A stretch of DNA of 64,000 nt from Demequina aestuarii (GTDB lineage: Bacteria; Actinomycetota; Actinomycetes; Actinomycetales; Demequinaceae). Shown one piece after another: positions 55,955 through 64,000 of the stretch (positions are counted from its first letter, which is position 1; each line of letters starts with the position of its first letter). The DNA lies in assembly GCF_000975095.1 (NCBI RefSeq), contig NZ_BBRD01000001.1, forward strand, positions 1,569,467 to 1,633,466, read 5' to 3'. The notes under the pieces were generated by a model. It was not told the origin of the DNA. It worked only from the letters and a program-made list of their open reading frames with translations, and made no database searches. The translations under genes were made by a program, and so were the position numbers.

Positions 55955-55974
55955 GTGTAAACGATCGTTTACAC
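55955..55974. promoter_or_regulatory. Perfect 20-bp palindromic operator GTGTAAACGATCGTTTACAC
   Basis: Fully self-complementary 20-mer, AT-rich for this genome, eight bases before the TetR start codon. It overlaps the likely promoter and ribosome site region, giving negative autoregulation by the TetR protein. Confidence 0.85.
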
Positions 55975-55987
55975 CCGGAGCGCCACG

Positions 55988-56572
55988 TCAGGAGCCGCCG
56001 GGGTCCGGGTTCGAATCGCGCGCGTTCTGTTCTCGCGCCTTCAGTTGACGCTTGGCGTCCTTGGCGGCGCGACGCAGCTCGCGGAACGCCTTCATGCGCG
56101 ACATTCGCGCGTGGAAGACCTTGCCCGGGTGCGTGAGGGCGATCTCATCGATGGTCTGGGTACCGGTCATCAGGGTGGTGATGACTCCCGGCGCCTCGTC
56201 GAGCGCGAGCCCTGGCGGCAACGTGTCGCCCTTCACGCCTTCGAACCAACGGCGCACCGTGATCTGGCCCGCACGGCGCTCCATCGCCAGAATCGGCTGC
56301 GTCTTGACGAACGCGCTCACCACTTCGCCTGCGGTGTCGACGGCGCCCGCGCTGGTGTCGTCCAGCACCGCGAAGGCACCGGCCGAGGTCTCGATGGTCT
56401 GGCCCCGCACGCCGTTGAGCGCGCACACCGCAGCGAGCACCCGGCCGTTCTGGATGGGAGTGAACAGCGCGACCGTGTCCCTCTCGACGTGAGGACCGGT
56501 CTCCCCCATCGGCTTCGCGTCGGCGAGGCTCGAGAGATCGTCGGGGACGTCGACGTCTCCGTCGTCCGTCAC
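55988..56572 (-). CDS. Hypothetical protein co-translated with hisB
   Basis: 194 residues, [20 protein letters not shown], with a beta-rich middle ([37 protein letters not shown]) and a long basic C-terminal helix ([20 protein letters not shown]). No known fold recognised. The ATG overlaps the hisB stop (ATGA), so it belongs to the hisCB transcript. The conserved position suggests a link to the pathway, but no histidine enzyme motif is present. Confidence 0.7.
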   Translation of the reverse strand: MTDDGDVDVPDDLSSLADAKPMGETGPHVERDTVALFTPIQNGRVLAAVCALNGVRGQTIETSAGAFAVLDDTSAGAVDTAGEVVSAFVKTQPILAMERRAGQITVRRWFEGVKGDTLPPGLALDEAPGVITTLMTGTQTIDEIALTHPGKVFHARMSRMKAFRELRRAAKDAKRQLKAREQNARDSNPDPGGS

Positions 56573-57168
56573 AGCGCGCCCTTGGTCGAAGGAATGCCCT
56601 TCACCCGCGCATCGGCCGTCACCGCAGCGCGCAGCGCACGCGCCAGCGCCTTGAATTGCGCCTCGACGATGTGGTGCGGATCGCGGCCGGCGAGCACGCG
56701 CATGTGCACGCAGATGCCGGCGTGGTGCGCGATCGACTCGAGCACGTGGCCCGTCAGCGACCCCGCGAAGTTGCCGCCGATCAGGTGCGTGGCCTGACCC
56801 ACTGGCTCACCGATGTGCACGCAGTAGGGGCGCCCCGAGACGTCGACCACGCACTGCGCGAGGGCCTCGTCGAGCGGCACCATCGCGTCGCCGAACCGCG
56901 AGATGCCGGCCTTGTCGCCCAGCGCCTCCTTGAGCGCCTCGCCAATGCAGATCGCGACATCCTCGACCGTGTGGTGGCTGTCGATGTGCACGTCGCCCGT
57001 CGCCTTCACGGTGAGGTCCATCAGCGAGTGCTTGCCCAGCGCGGTCAGCATGTGGTCGTAGAACGGCACGCCCGTGTCGATGTCGGTAGTGCCCGAGCCA
57101 TCCAGGTCGAGTTCCACGAGCACCTGCGACTCGCTCGTCGCGCGCTCGATGCGTCCGGTGCGGCTCAT
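56569..57168 (-). CDS. hisB: Imidazoleglycerol-phosphate dehydratase
   Basis: 199 residues from [15 protein letters not shown]. Dehydrates IGP to imidazole-acetol phosphate. Metal-binding His clusters: [28 protein letters not shown], and the second-repeat SIAHHAGI and [22 protein letters not shown] 57168 overlaps the hisC stop as ATGA. Mono-functional, without the phosphatase domain of enterobacterial HisB. Confidence 0.97.
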   Translation of the reverse strand: MSRTGRIERATSESQVLVELDLDGSGTTDIDTGVPFYDHMLTALGKHSLMDLTVKATGDVHIDSHHTVEDVAICIGEALKEALGDKAGISRFGDAMVPLDEALAQCVVDVSGRPYCVHIGEPVGQATHLIGGNFAGSLTGHVLESIAHHAGICVHMRVLAGRDPHHIVEAQFKALARALRAAVTADARVKGIPSTKGAL

Positions 57169-58259
57169 GCGGTGACCTCCAGTAGCGCGCTGCGGAACAG
57201 CGCCATCTCCTGCGGAGTGCCGATCGACACCCGCAGCCATCCCTCGGGGCCCGTGACGCGGATCAGCACCCCGCGCTCCAGCAGCCCCTCGAACACTCGT
57301 TCCCGATCCTCGAACGGGCCGAAGAGCGCGAAGTTCGCGTCCGTCTCCGCCACCGTATATCCCTGATCGGTGAGCCACGCGACGGTGTCGTCGCGCTCGG
57401 CCCGGATCTCGTCCACCTGCGCCTGCAGTTCGCGATGGTGCGCGAGGGCGGCACGGGCCGTCGCCTGCGTGACGGCGCTCAGGTGGTACGGCAGCCGCAC
57501 CACGCGCAGGGCGTCGATCACGGGCTCGTGGGCCACCAGATACCCCAGGCGACCACCCGCGAGCGCGAAGGCCTTGGACATGGTGCGGCTCACCGCGAGG
57601 TTCTGGTGCTCCGGGATGATCGTGGCGGCGCTCGGCACGCCCGCGCGACGGAACTCGGCGTAGGCCTCGTCGATCACCACCACGCAGCCACCCTCGACGC
57701 CATCCGCCGCGGCCATCAGACCGTGCACGTCGTCGAGGCTCAGCGCCGTGCCCGTCGGGTTGTTGGGGCTCGCGACCAGCACGAGGCTGGGCTCGATCTC
57801 GCGGATCGCCGCCTGGGCGGCATCGATGTCCAGCGTGAAGTCATCGCGGCGCGGCAGCGTCACGTAGTCCGTGACCGTGTCACGCGCGTACTCCGGGTAC
57901 ATCGAGTACGTGGGAGCGAAGCTCAGCACGCGCCGACCGGGCCCGCCGAAGGCCTGGTGCAGGTGCAGCATCACCTCGTTCGAGCCGTTCGCGGCCCAGA
58001 TGTTGCGCACCTCCACGAAGTCGACGTTGCTCTCGACCTCCAGGTAGTGGGCGAGATCGGCACGCAGCGCAGTGAAGTCGCGGTCCGGGTACCGGTTGAG
58101 TCCCTCGGCGGCCTTCCGGACGGCCTGGGCGATCGCGTCGACGACGCTGGGCGGGGGCGCGTACGGATTCTCGTTGACGTTGAGGCGCGCAGTCACGTCG
58201 AGCTGAGGGGCTCCGTATGGCTCCAGCCCGATCAGTTCGGGGCGCAGGGGCAGAGTCAT
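57165..58259 (-). CDS. hisC: Histidinol-phosphate aminotransferase
   Basis: 364 residues. Fold type I PLP enzyme: [37 protein letters not shown] with the aspartate of [10 protein letters not shown], and the PLP lysine in [20 protein letters not shown] 58259 follows TAGACT (58272-58267) by seven bases, a leaderless start. Divergent from recQ. The open frame further upstream (to 58448) is not used. Confidence 0.97.
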   Translation of the reverse strand: MTLPLRPELIGLEPYGAPQLDVTARLNVNENPYAPPPSVVDAIAQAVRKAAEGLNRYPDRDFTALRADLAHYLEVESNVDFVEVRNIWAANGSNEVMLHLHQAFGGPGRRVLSFAPTYSMYPEYARDTVTDYVTLPRRDDFTLDIDAAQAAIREIEPSLVLVASPNNPTGTALSLDDVHGLMAAADGVEGGCVVVIDEAYAEFRRAGVPSAATIIPEHQNLAVSRTMSKAFALAGGRLGYLVAHEPVIDALRVVRLPYHLSAVTQATARAALAHHRELQAQVDEIRAERDDTVAWLTDQGYTVAETDANFALFGPFEDRERVFEGLLERGVLIRVTGPEGWLRVSIGTPQEMALFRSALLEVTA

Positions 58260-58381
58260 GGCAGGAAGTCTAGTGGCCGGGCGATCCCCTCCCGGATAGC
58301 ACTCCTGCCCACTGCTGCACTCACCCTGCGCCCTGGATCGCCCTCGAGATCCCCCGGGACCGAGATGTCGGCCCGCGCACC

Positions 58382-58387
58382 TACGGT
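58382..58387 (+). promoter_or_regulatory. TACGGT -10 box of recQ (leaderless start)
   Basis: TACGGT, six bases, ATG 58394. Same geometry as treS. Confidence 0.55.
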
Positions 58388-58393
58388 GGGGGC

Positions 58394-60640
58394 ATGTCTC
58401 CTGACCCCACGACCGTGCCCGTTGCCGAGACCGACCCCGCCCACGCATCGGCCGAACTGAGGGCGGAGGGTGAGGCCGCGCTGCGAGCGCTCGTGGGCCG
58501 GGACGACGTCGCCCTGCGCGACGACCAGTGGCGTGCGATCGAGGCGCTGGTGGCGCGGCACGCGCGGGCGCTCGTCGTGCAGCGCACGGGCTGGGGCAAG
58601 TCCGCGGTGTACTTCGTGGCGACCATGCTGCTGCGAGCGCGTGGGGCAGGGCCGACCATCATCGTGTCGCCGCTGCTGGCGCTCATGCGCGACCAGATCC
58701 AGGCGGCGTCGCGAGCGGGAATCCGTGCCGCCACGGTGAACTCCGCGAATGTGACGGAGTGGGACCAGGTGCATGCGTCGATCGCTGCCGGAGAGATCGA
58801 CGTGCTGCTGTGCTCGCCCGAGCGGCTCAACAACCCGCAGTTCCGCGACGAGGTGCTGCCCCGTCTCGCGGCGGATGCGGGGCTCGTCGTGATCGATGAG
58901 GCGCATTGCATCTCGGACTGGGGTCACGACTTCCGGCCCGACTACCGGCGAATCCGCACGCTGCTGTCAGAGCTGCCGGACGGCATCCCCGTGCTCGCGA
59001 CCACGGCCACCGCGAACTCGCGCGTCACCGCAGACGTGGCGGAGCAGCTGGGCGTGCGCCGGGCCGATGTCGAGCCAGGCGGCCTGGATCGGCACGACGA
59101 CGTGCTGGTGCTGCGCGGCGCGCTGGACCGCGAATCGCTGCACCTGGGCGTGGTGCAGCTGCCGGACCCCGCGGCGCGCGTGGCGTGGCTCGCCTCGGCC
59201 CTGAGCGAGATCGATGGCTCGGGAATCGTCTACTGCTTGACCGTCTCCGCGGCCGAGGAGGTCGCGTCTCAGCTGAGGTCCGCCGGGCACACGGTGGGCG
59301 CCTACACCGGGCGCACCGACCCGGCCGAGCGCGAGCAGCTCGAGGAGGATCTCAAGGCCAACCGCGTCAAGGCGCTGGTCGCGACGTCGGCTCTGGGGAT
59401 GGGCTTCGACAAGCCCGACCTCGCCTTCGTGATCCACCTGGGCGCACCGTCGTCCCCCATCGCGTACTACCAGCAGGTGGGGCGCGCTGGCCGTGGCGTC
59501 GCGCGAGCACTGGTGGTACTGCTGCCCGGGGCCGAGGACCGCGCCATCTGGGAGTGGTTCGGCTCGCAGGCGTTCCCGCCCGAGGACCAGGTGCGGGCGG
59601 CCCTGGGCGCGCTGGGCACTGCGCAGGCGACCTCCGTGGCAGCACTCGAGACCCAGGTCGACCTGAGGCGGGGCCGGCTGGAGTCGATGCTGAAGGTGCT
59701 GGACGTCGACGGAGCGGTGCGCCGAGTCAAAGGCGGATGGATGGCCACCGGCGAGCCCTGGGCGTACGACGCCGAGAGGTATGCGCGGGTGGCGCAGACC
59801 CGTGCCGCAGAGCAGGGCACCATGCTCGAATACGAGCGGCTCGACACGTGCCGCATGGCCTTCCTCCGGCGAGTGCTCGACGACCCGGACCTGACCGAGG
59901 GCTGGCGCTGCGGGCGCTGCGACGTGTGCGGAGGGGTGGACCTTCCCTCAGTGCCGGACGGCTCGGCCGTGGAGGCGGCGCGCGACGGCATGGATCGCGT
60001 GGGCGTGGAGATCGTGCCGCGCCGACAGTGGCCAAGCGGCATGGACGCGCTCGGTGTGGATCTGCGCGGCCGCATCCCCGCAGAGGAGCAGGCCCGTGCC
60101 GGCCGGGCGATCGCCCGGCTCGACGGGCTGGGATGGTCCGGCGCGCTGCGGGACCTGTTCGAGTCGCGCGACGAATCGGGCGCGCCGATCGACGGCGAGA
60201 CGCCGCCGCCGCTGCGAGAGGCTGCCGTGCGCGCTCTCGAGGACTGGAACGAGCTCTGGGGCGGGGTCAAGGGGCCGTCACCGTCGCTCGCGGTGCATGG
60301 CGTCGTGTCGGTGCGCTCGGCGACCCGGCCGCAGCTGATGGACCACCTCGGACCGGGCCTCGCGCGATTCCTGAAGGTGCCGTTCGTCGGCACGCTGGGG
60401 CCCGTGTCCTCGCGGCCCGAGCCGGACAGGCACGACGTCAACTCGGCGCAACGGCTGGCGTCGGTGTCGCGCCGCCTCGGACTTGAACTGGACGAGGCTG
60501 CGCTCGAAGGACTGCGCGGGCGCTCGGTCCTGCTGGTGGATGACTACACCGACTCGGGGTGGACGCTCACCGTCGCGTCGCGGCTGCTGCTGCGCGCGGG
60601 CGCCGCGGCGGTGTCTCCGTTCGTGCTCGGGGTTCGGTGA
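58394..60640 (+). CDS. RecQ-family DNA helicase with C-terminal phosphoribosyltransferase-like motif
   Basis: 748 residues. Helicase: Walker A VVQRTGWGKSAVYF (about 62-75), SPLLALMRDQ, DEAH in VVIDEAHCISDWGHDFRPDY (about 165-184), TATANSRV, second RecA lobe with GMGFDKPDLAFVIH and QQVGRAGRG. A Cys-rich zinc part follows (CRMAFLRRVL, CGRCDVCGG). At about residues 713-724 LLVDDYTDSGWT is a PRPP-binding loop of the type in phosphoribosyltransferases. The gene splits hisD from hisC. Confidence 0.92.
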   Translation: MSPDPTTVPVAETDPAHASAELRAEGEAALRALVGRDDVALRDDQWRAIEALVARHARALVVQRTGWGKSAVYFVATMLLRARGAGPTIIVSPLLALMRDQIQAASRAGIRAATVNSANVTEWDQVHASIAAGEIDVLLCSPERLNNPQFRDEVLPRLAADAGLVVIDEAHCISDWGHDFRPDYRRIRTLLSELPDGIPVLATTATANSRVTADVAEQLGVRRADVEPGGLDRHDDVLVLRGALDRESLHLGVVQLPDPAARVAWLASALSEIDGSGIVYCLTVSAAEEVASQLRSAGHTVGAYTGRTDPAEREQLEEDLKANRVKALVATSALGMGFDKPDLAFVIHLGAPSSPIAYYQQVGRAGRGVARALVVLLPGAEDRAIWEWFGSQAFPPEDQVRAALGALGTAQATSVAALETQVDLRRGRLESMLKVLDVDGAVRRVKGGWMATGEPWAYDAERYARVAQTRAAEQGTMLEYERLDTCRMAFLRRVLDDPDLTEGWRCGRCDVCGGVDLPSVPDGSAVEAARDGMDRVGVEIVPRRQWPSGMDALGVDLRGRIPAEEQARAGRAIARLDGLGWSGALRDLFESRDESGAPIDGETPPPLREAAVRALEDWNELWGGVKGPSPSLAVHGVVSVRSATRPQLMDHLGPGLARFLKVPFVGTLGPVSSRPEPDRHDVNSAQRLASVSRRLGLELDEAALEGLRGRSVLLVDDYTDSGWTLTVASRLLLRAGAAAVSPFVLGVR

Positions 60641-60688
60641 CGCAGCGGGTGCACTGAGCGCGCCGCTGCTCGTGCCGGCAGCGGCCCG

Positions 60689-61993
60689 CTACCGCTCGAA
60701 GCGGGCGCGGATCGCCTCGCCGTGAGCCGGCAGGTCCTCGGCCTCCGCGAGCGCGACTGCGCTGTCCTCCACCGCTGCGAGCGCATCGGCCGTGTAGTGG
60801 ATGGTCGAGACCGCCTTGAGGAAGCTCGCGGTATTGAGGCCACTCGCGAAGCGCGCGGTGCCGCCGGTGGGCAGCACGTGGTTCGAGCCCGCGATGTAGT
60901 CGCCCAGCGACACGGGGCTGTGAGGGCCGACGAAGATCGCTCCGGCGTTGCGGATGCGAGCCGCCACCGCGGCGGCGGCTCGCGTGTGGATCTCCAGGTG
61001 CTCGGCTCCATAGGCGTCCGCGGCCTGCACGGACTGGTCGATGCCGGAGGTGAGGATGATCGCGCTCTGGCGACCCGTCAGGGCCTCCTTGGCCCGCGCC
61101 AGGTGCTTGGTCGCATCGGCCCGGCGCTGCAGCGCCGTCTCGACGCGCTCGGCGAGCTCCTCTGAGTCGGTGATGAGCACGGAGCCGGCCATCGGGTCGT
61201 GCTCGGCCTGGCTGAGGAGGTCGGAGGCCACGAAGTCGGGGTCCGCGGTGTCGTCGGCGATGATCGCGATCTCCGTGGGTCCGGCTTCGGAGTCGATGCC
61301 GACCACGCCGTTCACCGCACGCTTGGCGGCCGCGACGTAGACGTTCCCCGGCCCTGTAATGACGTCCACCGGGTCGCACAGGCCGTCGACGCCGTACGCG
61401 AGCATGCCGATCGCCTGCGCACCGCCCACGGCGTAGACCTCGTCCACGCCCAGCAGCGCGCACGCGGCCAGAATCGTGGGGTGCGGCTCGCCGCCGAACT
61501 CCTTCTGGGGTGGCGTGGTGACCGCGATCGACTGGACCCCCGCGGCCTGAGCGGCGACGACGTTCATCACGACGGAGCTGGGGTACACGGCGAGGCCGCC
61601 AGGGACGTACAGCCCCACGCGGCCCACCGGGATCCAGCGCTGCGACACCGTGGCACCGGAAGCGACCTCGACCGACACCGGCGGCGGCACGGTCGCCTCG
61701 TGGAAGGTTCGCACGCGCGTGATCGCCTCGCGGAGCGCGTCGAGCACGGCGGCATCCTGAGTCGCGACCGCGGCCTCGATGCGCTCGGGAGGAACGCGCA
61801 GGAACTCGGGGTCCACGCCATCGAAGCGCTCGCCGAGCTCTCGAATCGCGTCGAGACCGCGCTCGCGGACTGCGTTAAGGATCGGCTCCACGACCGCGCG
61901 GGCGTCCGCGACGTTGACGTCGGCTCGAGGAACGATCGCGAGCAGCTCGCGGGCGGACAGGTCGCGGTCACGCAGGTCGATTCGGCTCAGCAC
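60689..61993 (-). CDS. hisD: Histidinol dehydrogenase
   Basis: 434 residues. Two-step NAD-dependent oxidation of histidinol to histidine, Zn-dependent. Seen: GLYVPGGLAVYPSSVVMNV, ACALLGVDEVYAVGGAQAIG, ITGPGNVYVAAAKRAV, SEAGPTEIAIIADD, QAEHDPMAGSVLIT with Zn ligands, AYGAEHLEIHT and TGGTARFASGL. The GTG at 61993 is seven bases after TAGGCT (62006-62001); the upstream GTG at 61999 lies in that spacer. First gene of the his backbone. Confidence 0.97.
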   Translation of the reverse strand: MLSRIDLRDRDLSARELLAIVPRADVNVADARAVVEPILNAVRERGLDAIRELGERFDGVDPEFLRVPPERIEAAVATQDAAVLDALREAITRVRTFHEATVPPPVSVEVASGATVSQRWIPVGRVGLYVPGGLAVYPSSVVMNVVAAQAAGVQSIAVTTPPQKEFGGEPHPTILAACALLGVDEVYAVGGAQAIGMLAYGVDGLCDPVDVITGPGNVYVAAAKRAVNGVVGIDSEAGPTEIAIIADDTADPDFVASDLLSQAEHDPMAGSVLITDSEELAERVETALQRRADATKHLARAKEALTGRQSAIILTSGIDQSVQAADAYGAEHLEIHTRAAAAVAARIRNAGAIFVGPHSPVSLGDYIAGSNHVLPTGGTARFASGLNTASFLKAVSTIHYTADALAAVEDSAVALAEAEDLPAHGEAIRARFER

Positions 61994-62028
61994 GCGCACC
62001 AGCCTATCCCCGCCGGGCGCCCGTGGTG

Positions 62029-62889
62029 CTAGGCCATCGCCGCACGCAGCCCGTCCTCGAGCGAGGTCGTGGCGCGGCCCGCCAATCGCTCGAGGTCGTC
62101 CCCGGCAGTGTCCAACTCCCCCGCGCGCACGGCCTGGTCGATGGCGACGGTCAGCTCCGCCACGGGCTGCGGCACCCCCGCGCCCAGCAGCGCCTCGAGA
62201 TGAGAGACCTCATCCACCTGGCGCACATGCACCTGCCTGGCCCCGATGCGCCCGATCACCTCGGCGAGATCATGCATGGTCCAGCCCGCCCCGCCGGCAA
62301 GCTCGTATCGCTGGCCCTCGTGGCCGGGAGTGGTGAGCACGGTGGCCGCGGCGGCGGCGAAGTCCCGGCGCGCGGCAGACGCGGTGCGTCCCTCCCCCGC
62401 GCTCGTCAGCAGTTCTCCGGACGACAGCACCTGGCGAGCCTGGGCCGCGTAGTTCTCGGTGTAGAAGCCGTTCCGGAGCATCACGAACGGGACGCCGCTC
62501 GCCTCGAGGTACCGCTCGGTCCCCACGTGCTCCTCGAGCAGCGGGTTGAGCGTCGCCTCGCCCGCGCGCAGCACGGATGTGTAGGCGATCAGGTTCACCC
62601 CCGCGTCCCGCGCGGCGTCGATCGCGTTGGCGTGCTGCACGACGCGGCGTCCCAGTTCGGAACCGGAGATCACCAGCACCCTGCTCACTCCTTCCAGCGC
62701 AGCGAGGAGGCTCGGAGGGTTGTCGTAGTTGCCCTGACGCACGGTGACGCCCTGGGCGGCCATCCGCTCGGCCCTCCCCAGGTCGCGGACGACCGCGATG
62801 AGCTGGCTGGGCCGCACTCCGTGCGCGAGCAGCTCGTCGATGACGAGGGGTCCGAGGCTGCCGGATGCGGCGGTGACGGCGATGGTCAT
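62029..62889 (-). CDS. NmrA/QorB-type NAD(P)-dependent oxidoreductase
   Basis: 286 residues. Rossmann start TIAVTAASGSLGPLVIDELL with a modified Gly motif, VVRDLGRAERMAAQGV, GNYDNPPSLLAAL, YTSVLRAGEATLNPL and LRNGFYTENYAAQ (like QorB). Atypical SDRs of this group reduce quinones or act as redox-sensing regulators. Starts at ATG 62889, GGAGATCTCC upstream. Stands alone beside hisD. Confidence 0.86.
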   Translation of the reverse strand: MTIAVTAASGSLGPLVIDELLAHGVRPSQLIAVVRDLGRAERMAAQGVTVRQGNYDNPPSLLAALEGVSRVLVISGSELGRRVVQHANAIDAARDAGVNLIAYTSVLRAGEATLNPLLEEHVGTERYLEASGVPFVMLRNGFYTENYAAQARQVLSSGELLTSAGEGRTASAARRDFAAAAATVLTTPGHEGQRYELAGGAGWTMHDLAEVIGRIGARQVHVRQVDEVSHLEALLGAGVPQPVAELTVAIDQAVRAGELDTAGDDLERLAGRATTSLEDGLRAAMA

Positions 62890-62938
62890 GGAGATCTCCT
62901 TCGATGTCCTGCCAGGAGAAACCGTGCCGCGTGGCGCA

Positions 62939-63325
62939 TCATTCCCCCGTCCGCGACCTGCCGATCCATCCCAGATGCGTGTGCTGGAAGGAGTCCGCGT
63001 GCTTGAGCCCGTAGCCGAGCGCCCGGTCCACGCCGACGTGGAACGCCCACGCCGCCGCCACGAGAGCCGCCACGCGCCCGCCTGGCACTCCGAAGCCCCC
63101 GCTCGCGAGCGCCCACCCCGCCATCACGCTCGGGCCTACGAGCGCGTGTCCGGCGTTGTAGGTCGCGGCGCCGATGCGGGTGCCTGCCACGTATCCGAGC
63201 GCGCTGAGGTCGAATACGAGGAACAGCGCCAGCGGCCACCACCAGCCATCGAGCATCGCGGCGGCCGCGAGCGCCGCGAGGGCGAGGGCTGCTCCCTCGA
63301 GGCGTTGCCAGGTGACGGGGGTCAT
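62939..63325 (-). CDS. DUF4260 membrane protein
   Basis: 128 residues, four hydrophobic helices (ALALAALAAAAMLDGWWW, LALFLVFDLSALGYVAG) and the end signature VGVDRALGYGLKH, FQHTHLGWIGR, shared by the DUF4260 family. ATG 63325 follows TAGCGT (63337-63332) by six bases, a leaderless start. Function unknown. Confidence 0.85.
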   Translation of the reverse strand: MTPVTWQRLEGAALALAALAAAAMLDGWWWPLALFLVFDLSALGYVAGTRIGAATYNAGHALVGPSVMAGWALASGGFGVPGGRVAALVAAAWAFHVGVDRALGYGLKHADSFQHTHLGWIGRSRTGE

Positions 63326-63363
63326 GAGATGACGCTAACGCGTGCGCTGGTAGGTTGGCGGGC

Positions 63364-63378
63364 ATGAAGACCCTGTGA
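63364..63378 (+). other. Leaderless four-codon upstream ORF before the SDR gene
   Basis: ATG AAG ACC CTG TGA (63364-63378) lies seven bases after a TAGGTT box at 63351-63356. The SDR start is 86 bases further on. The transcript would therefore begin with a minimal ORF, a possible regulatory leader, or the site may mark an old start of a longer protein. Confidence 0.35.
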
Positions 63379-63463
63379 CTCGTGATCGCGGCGAGAACCG
63401 CGACCTCGCCCGGGCCGCCCTTGCGCCGGGCATCCACTCGTCACGACGACCCCAGGACTTCAC

Positions 63464-64000
63464 ATGACTCACGTACGTCCCCTCGCCGGCCAGACCGCTC
63501 TGGTAACCGGCGTCTCTCGCCGCCAGGGCATCGGCTTCGCCGTCGCCACGCACCTGCTCGACCTCGGCGCCAGCGTGTATGTCCAGCACTACCGCCCGAA
63601 CGACGTCGCCCAGCCCTGGGGCGGTGACGACATCGATGCGGTGCTCGCGGCCCTCGACGGCGCACGCACGGACGGCGCCCGGCTGGGGAGCACGCACGCC
63701 GACCTGCGCGAGGCCGATGCGCCGGCCCGGCTGGTGCGCGACGCCGCCTCCCTCACGGGACGGCTCGACATCCTGGTGTGCAACCACGCCAAGAGCGGCG
63801 ACGACGGCGCGATCCTCGACATGACCGCGGAGCGGCTGAGCGCGATGTGGGAGACGAACTCGCGCGCGACCATCCTGCTCACGAAGGAGTTCGCGGCACT
63901 CCATCGCACCCCGGGCGAGGCCGCAGCTCGACCCGGCGACCGCGCCACCGACCGCGAGCCCTTCGCAGCGCCGGTGGGTCGCGTGTTCTGGATGACGTCC
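63464..64000 (+). CDS. Short-chain dehydrogenase/reductase, 3' end beyond window
   Basis: At least 179 residues, running off the right edge. Rossmann start LAGQTALVTGVSRRQGIGFA (TGxxxxxGIG), HADLREADAP, and LDILVCNHAKSGDDGAILDM with a changed NNAG (CNHA) motif. The catalytic Tyr-x-x-x-Lys lies beyond the window. The insert VTGVSRRQGIGFA resembles actinobacterial FabG-like or antibiotic-modifying SDRs. Only a weak AGGA ribosome site lies upstream of ATG 63464. Confidence 0.85.
   Translation, partial: MTHVRPLAGQTALVTGVSRRQGIGFAVATHLLDLGASVYVQHYRPNDVAQPWGGDDIDAVLAALDGARTDGARLGSTHADLREADAPARLVRDAASLTGRLDILVCNHAKSGDDGAILDMTAERLSAMWETNSRATILLTKEFAALHRTPGEAAARPGDRATDREPFAAPVGRVFWMTS

Overview
The window is a high-GC chromosomal segment of an actinobacterium, most likely a Micrococcales-type organism (Demequina/Cellulomonas-like; genus is inference). 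Signs of this are strong GC3 coding bias, actinobacterial gene types (PriA, DUF1844, DUF6131, 13E12-type DUF222/HNH, treS-maltokinase) and many starts with a TANNNT box 6-7 nt upstream, as expected for leaderless transcripts. No tRNA, rRNA, CRISPR array, insertion sequence or prophage was found.

Layout. 1-3.1 kb: 5'-part of prfC (runs off the left edge), a MerR regulator, an ACT-domain protein and a sugar O-acetyltransferase. 3.1-9.4 kb: a hypothetical protein, two tandem CNNM/CorC-type membrane proteins behind a structured leader, and an NSS-family amino-acid importer with its tiny MetS-like subunit. 9.7-14.8 kb: a two-component system, then treS and maltokinase. 14.9-22.1 kb: SulP transporter with ArsR regulator, several small or secreted proteins, a DUF222/HNH endonuclease, a gntP fragment and a DUF6131 protein. 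22.3-30 kb: ABC transporter pair, secreted purple-acid-type phosphatase, small export protein, second two-component system.

30.7-35.7 kb is a visibly AT-richer accessory block. Four overlapping minus-strand genes encode an N6-adenine DNA methylase, a protein with two GHKL ATPase modules (MORC/Hsp90-like at the N-terminus, histidine-kinase-like at the C-terminus), a receiver-domain protein without a DNA-binding domain, and a ComEC-like metallo-beta-lactamase hydrolase. This is the best candidate for an undescribed system: a restriction- or conflict-type operon driven by a phosphorelay. A genomic octamer found more than 50 times elsewhere in the window is absent here.

35.8-62 kb is a core backbone read mainly on the minus strand: hisD, hisC, hisB, a hypothetical gene, hisH, priA, sseB-like, infC-rpmI-rplT, a SpoU rRNA methylase, pheS and pheT. 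It is interrupted by lineage-specific inserts: recQ with a phosphoribosyltransferase-like tail, a TetR/DUF1295 pair with a perfect palindromic operator, a CmtR-like regulator with a cation transporter, an FGE-like protein, two duplicated membrane coiled-coil/serine-protease lipoprotein pairs, two tandem Cache-GGDEF diguanylate cyclases and an SRPBCC protein. infC appears to start at AUC. 62-64 kb holds an NmrA-like oxidoreductase, a DUF4260 membrane protein and an SDR that runs off the right edge.
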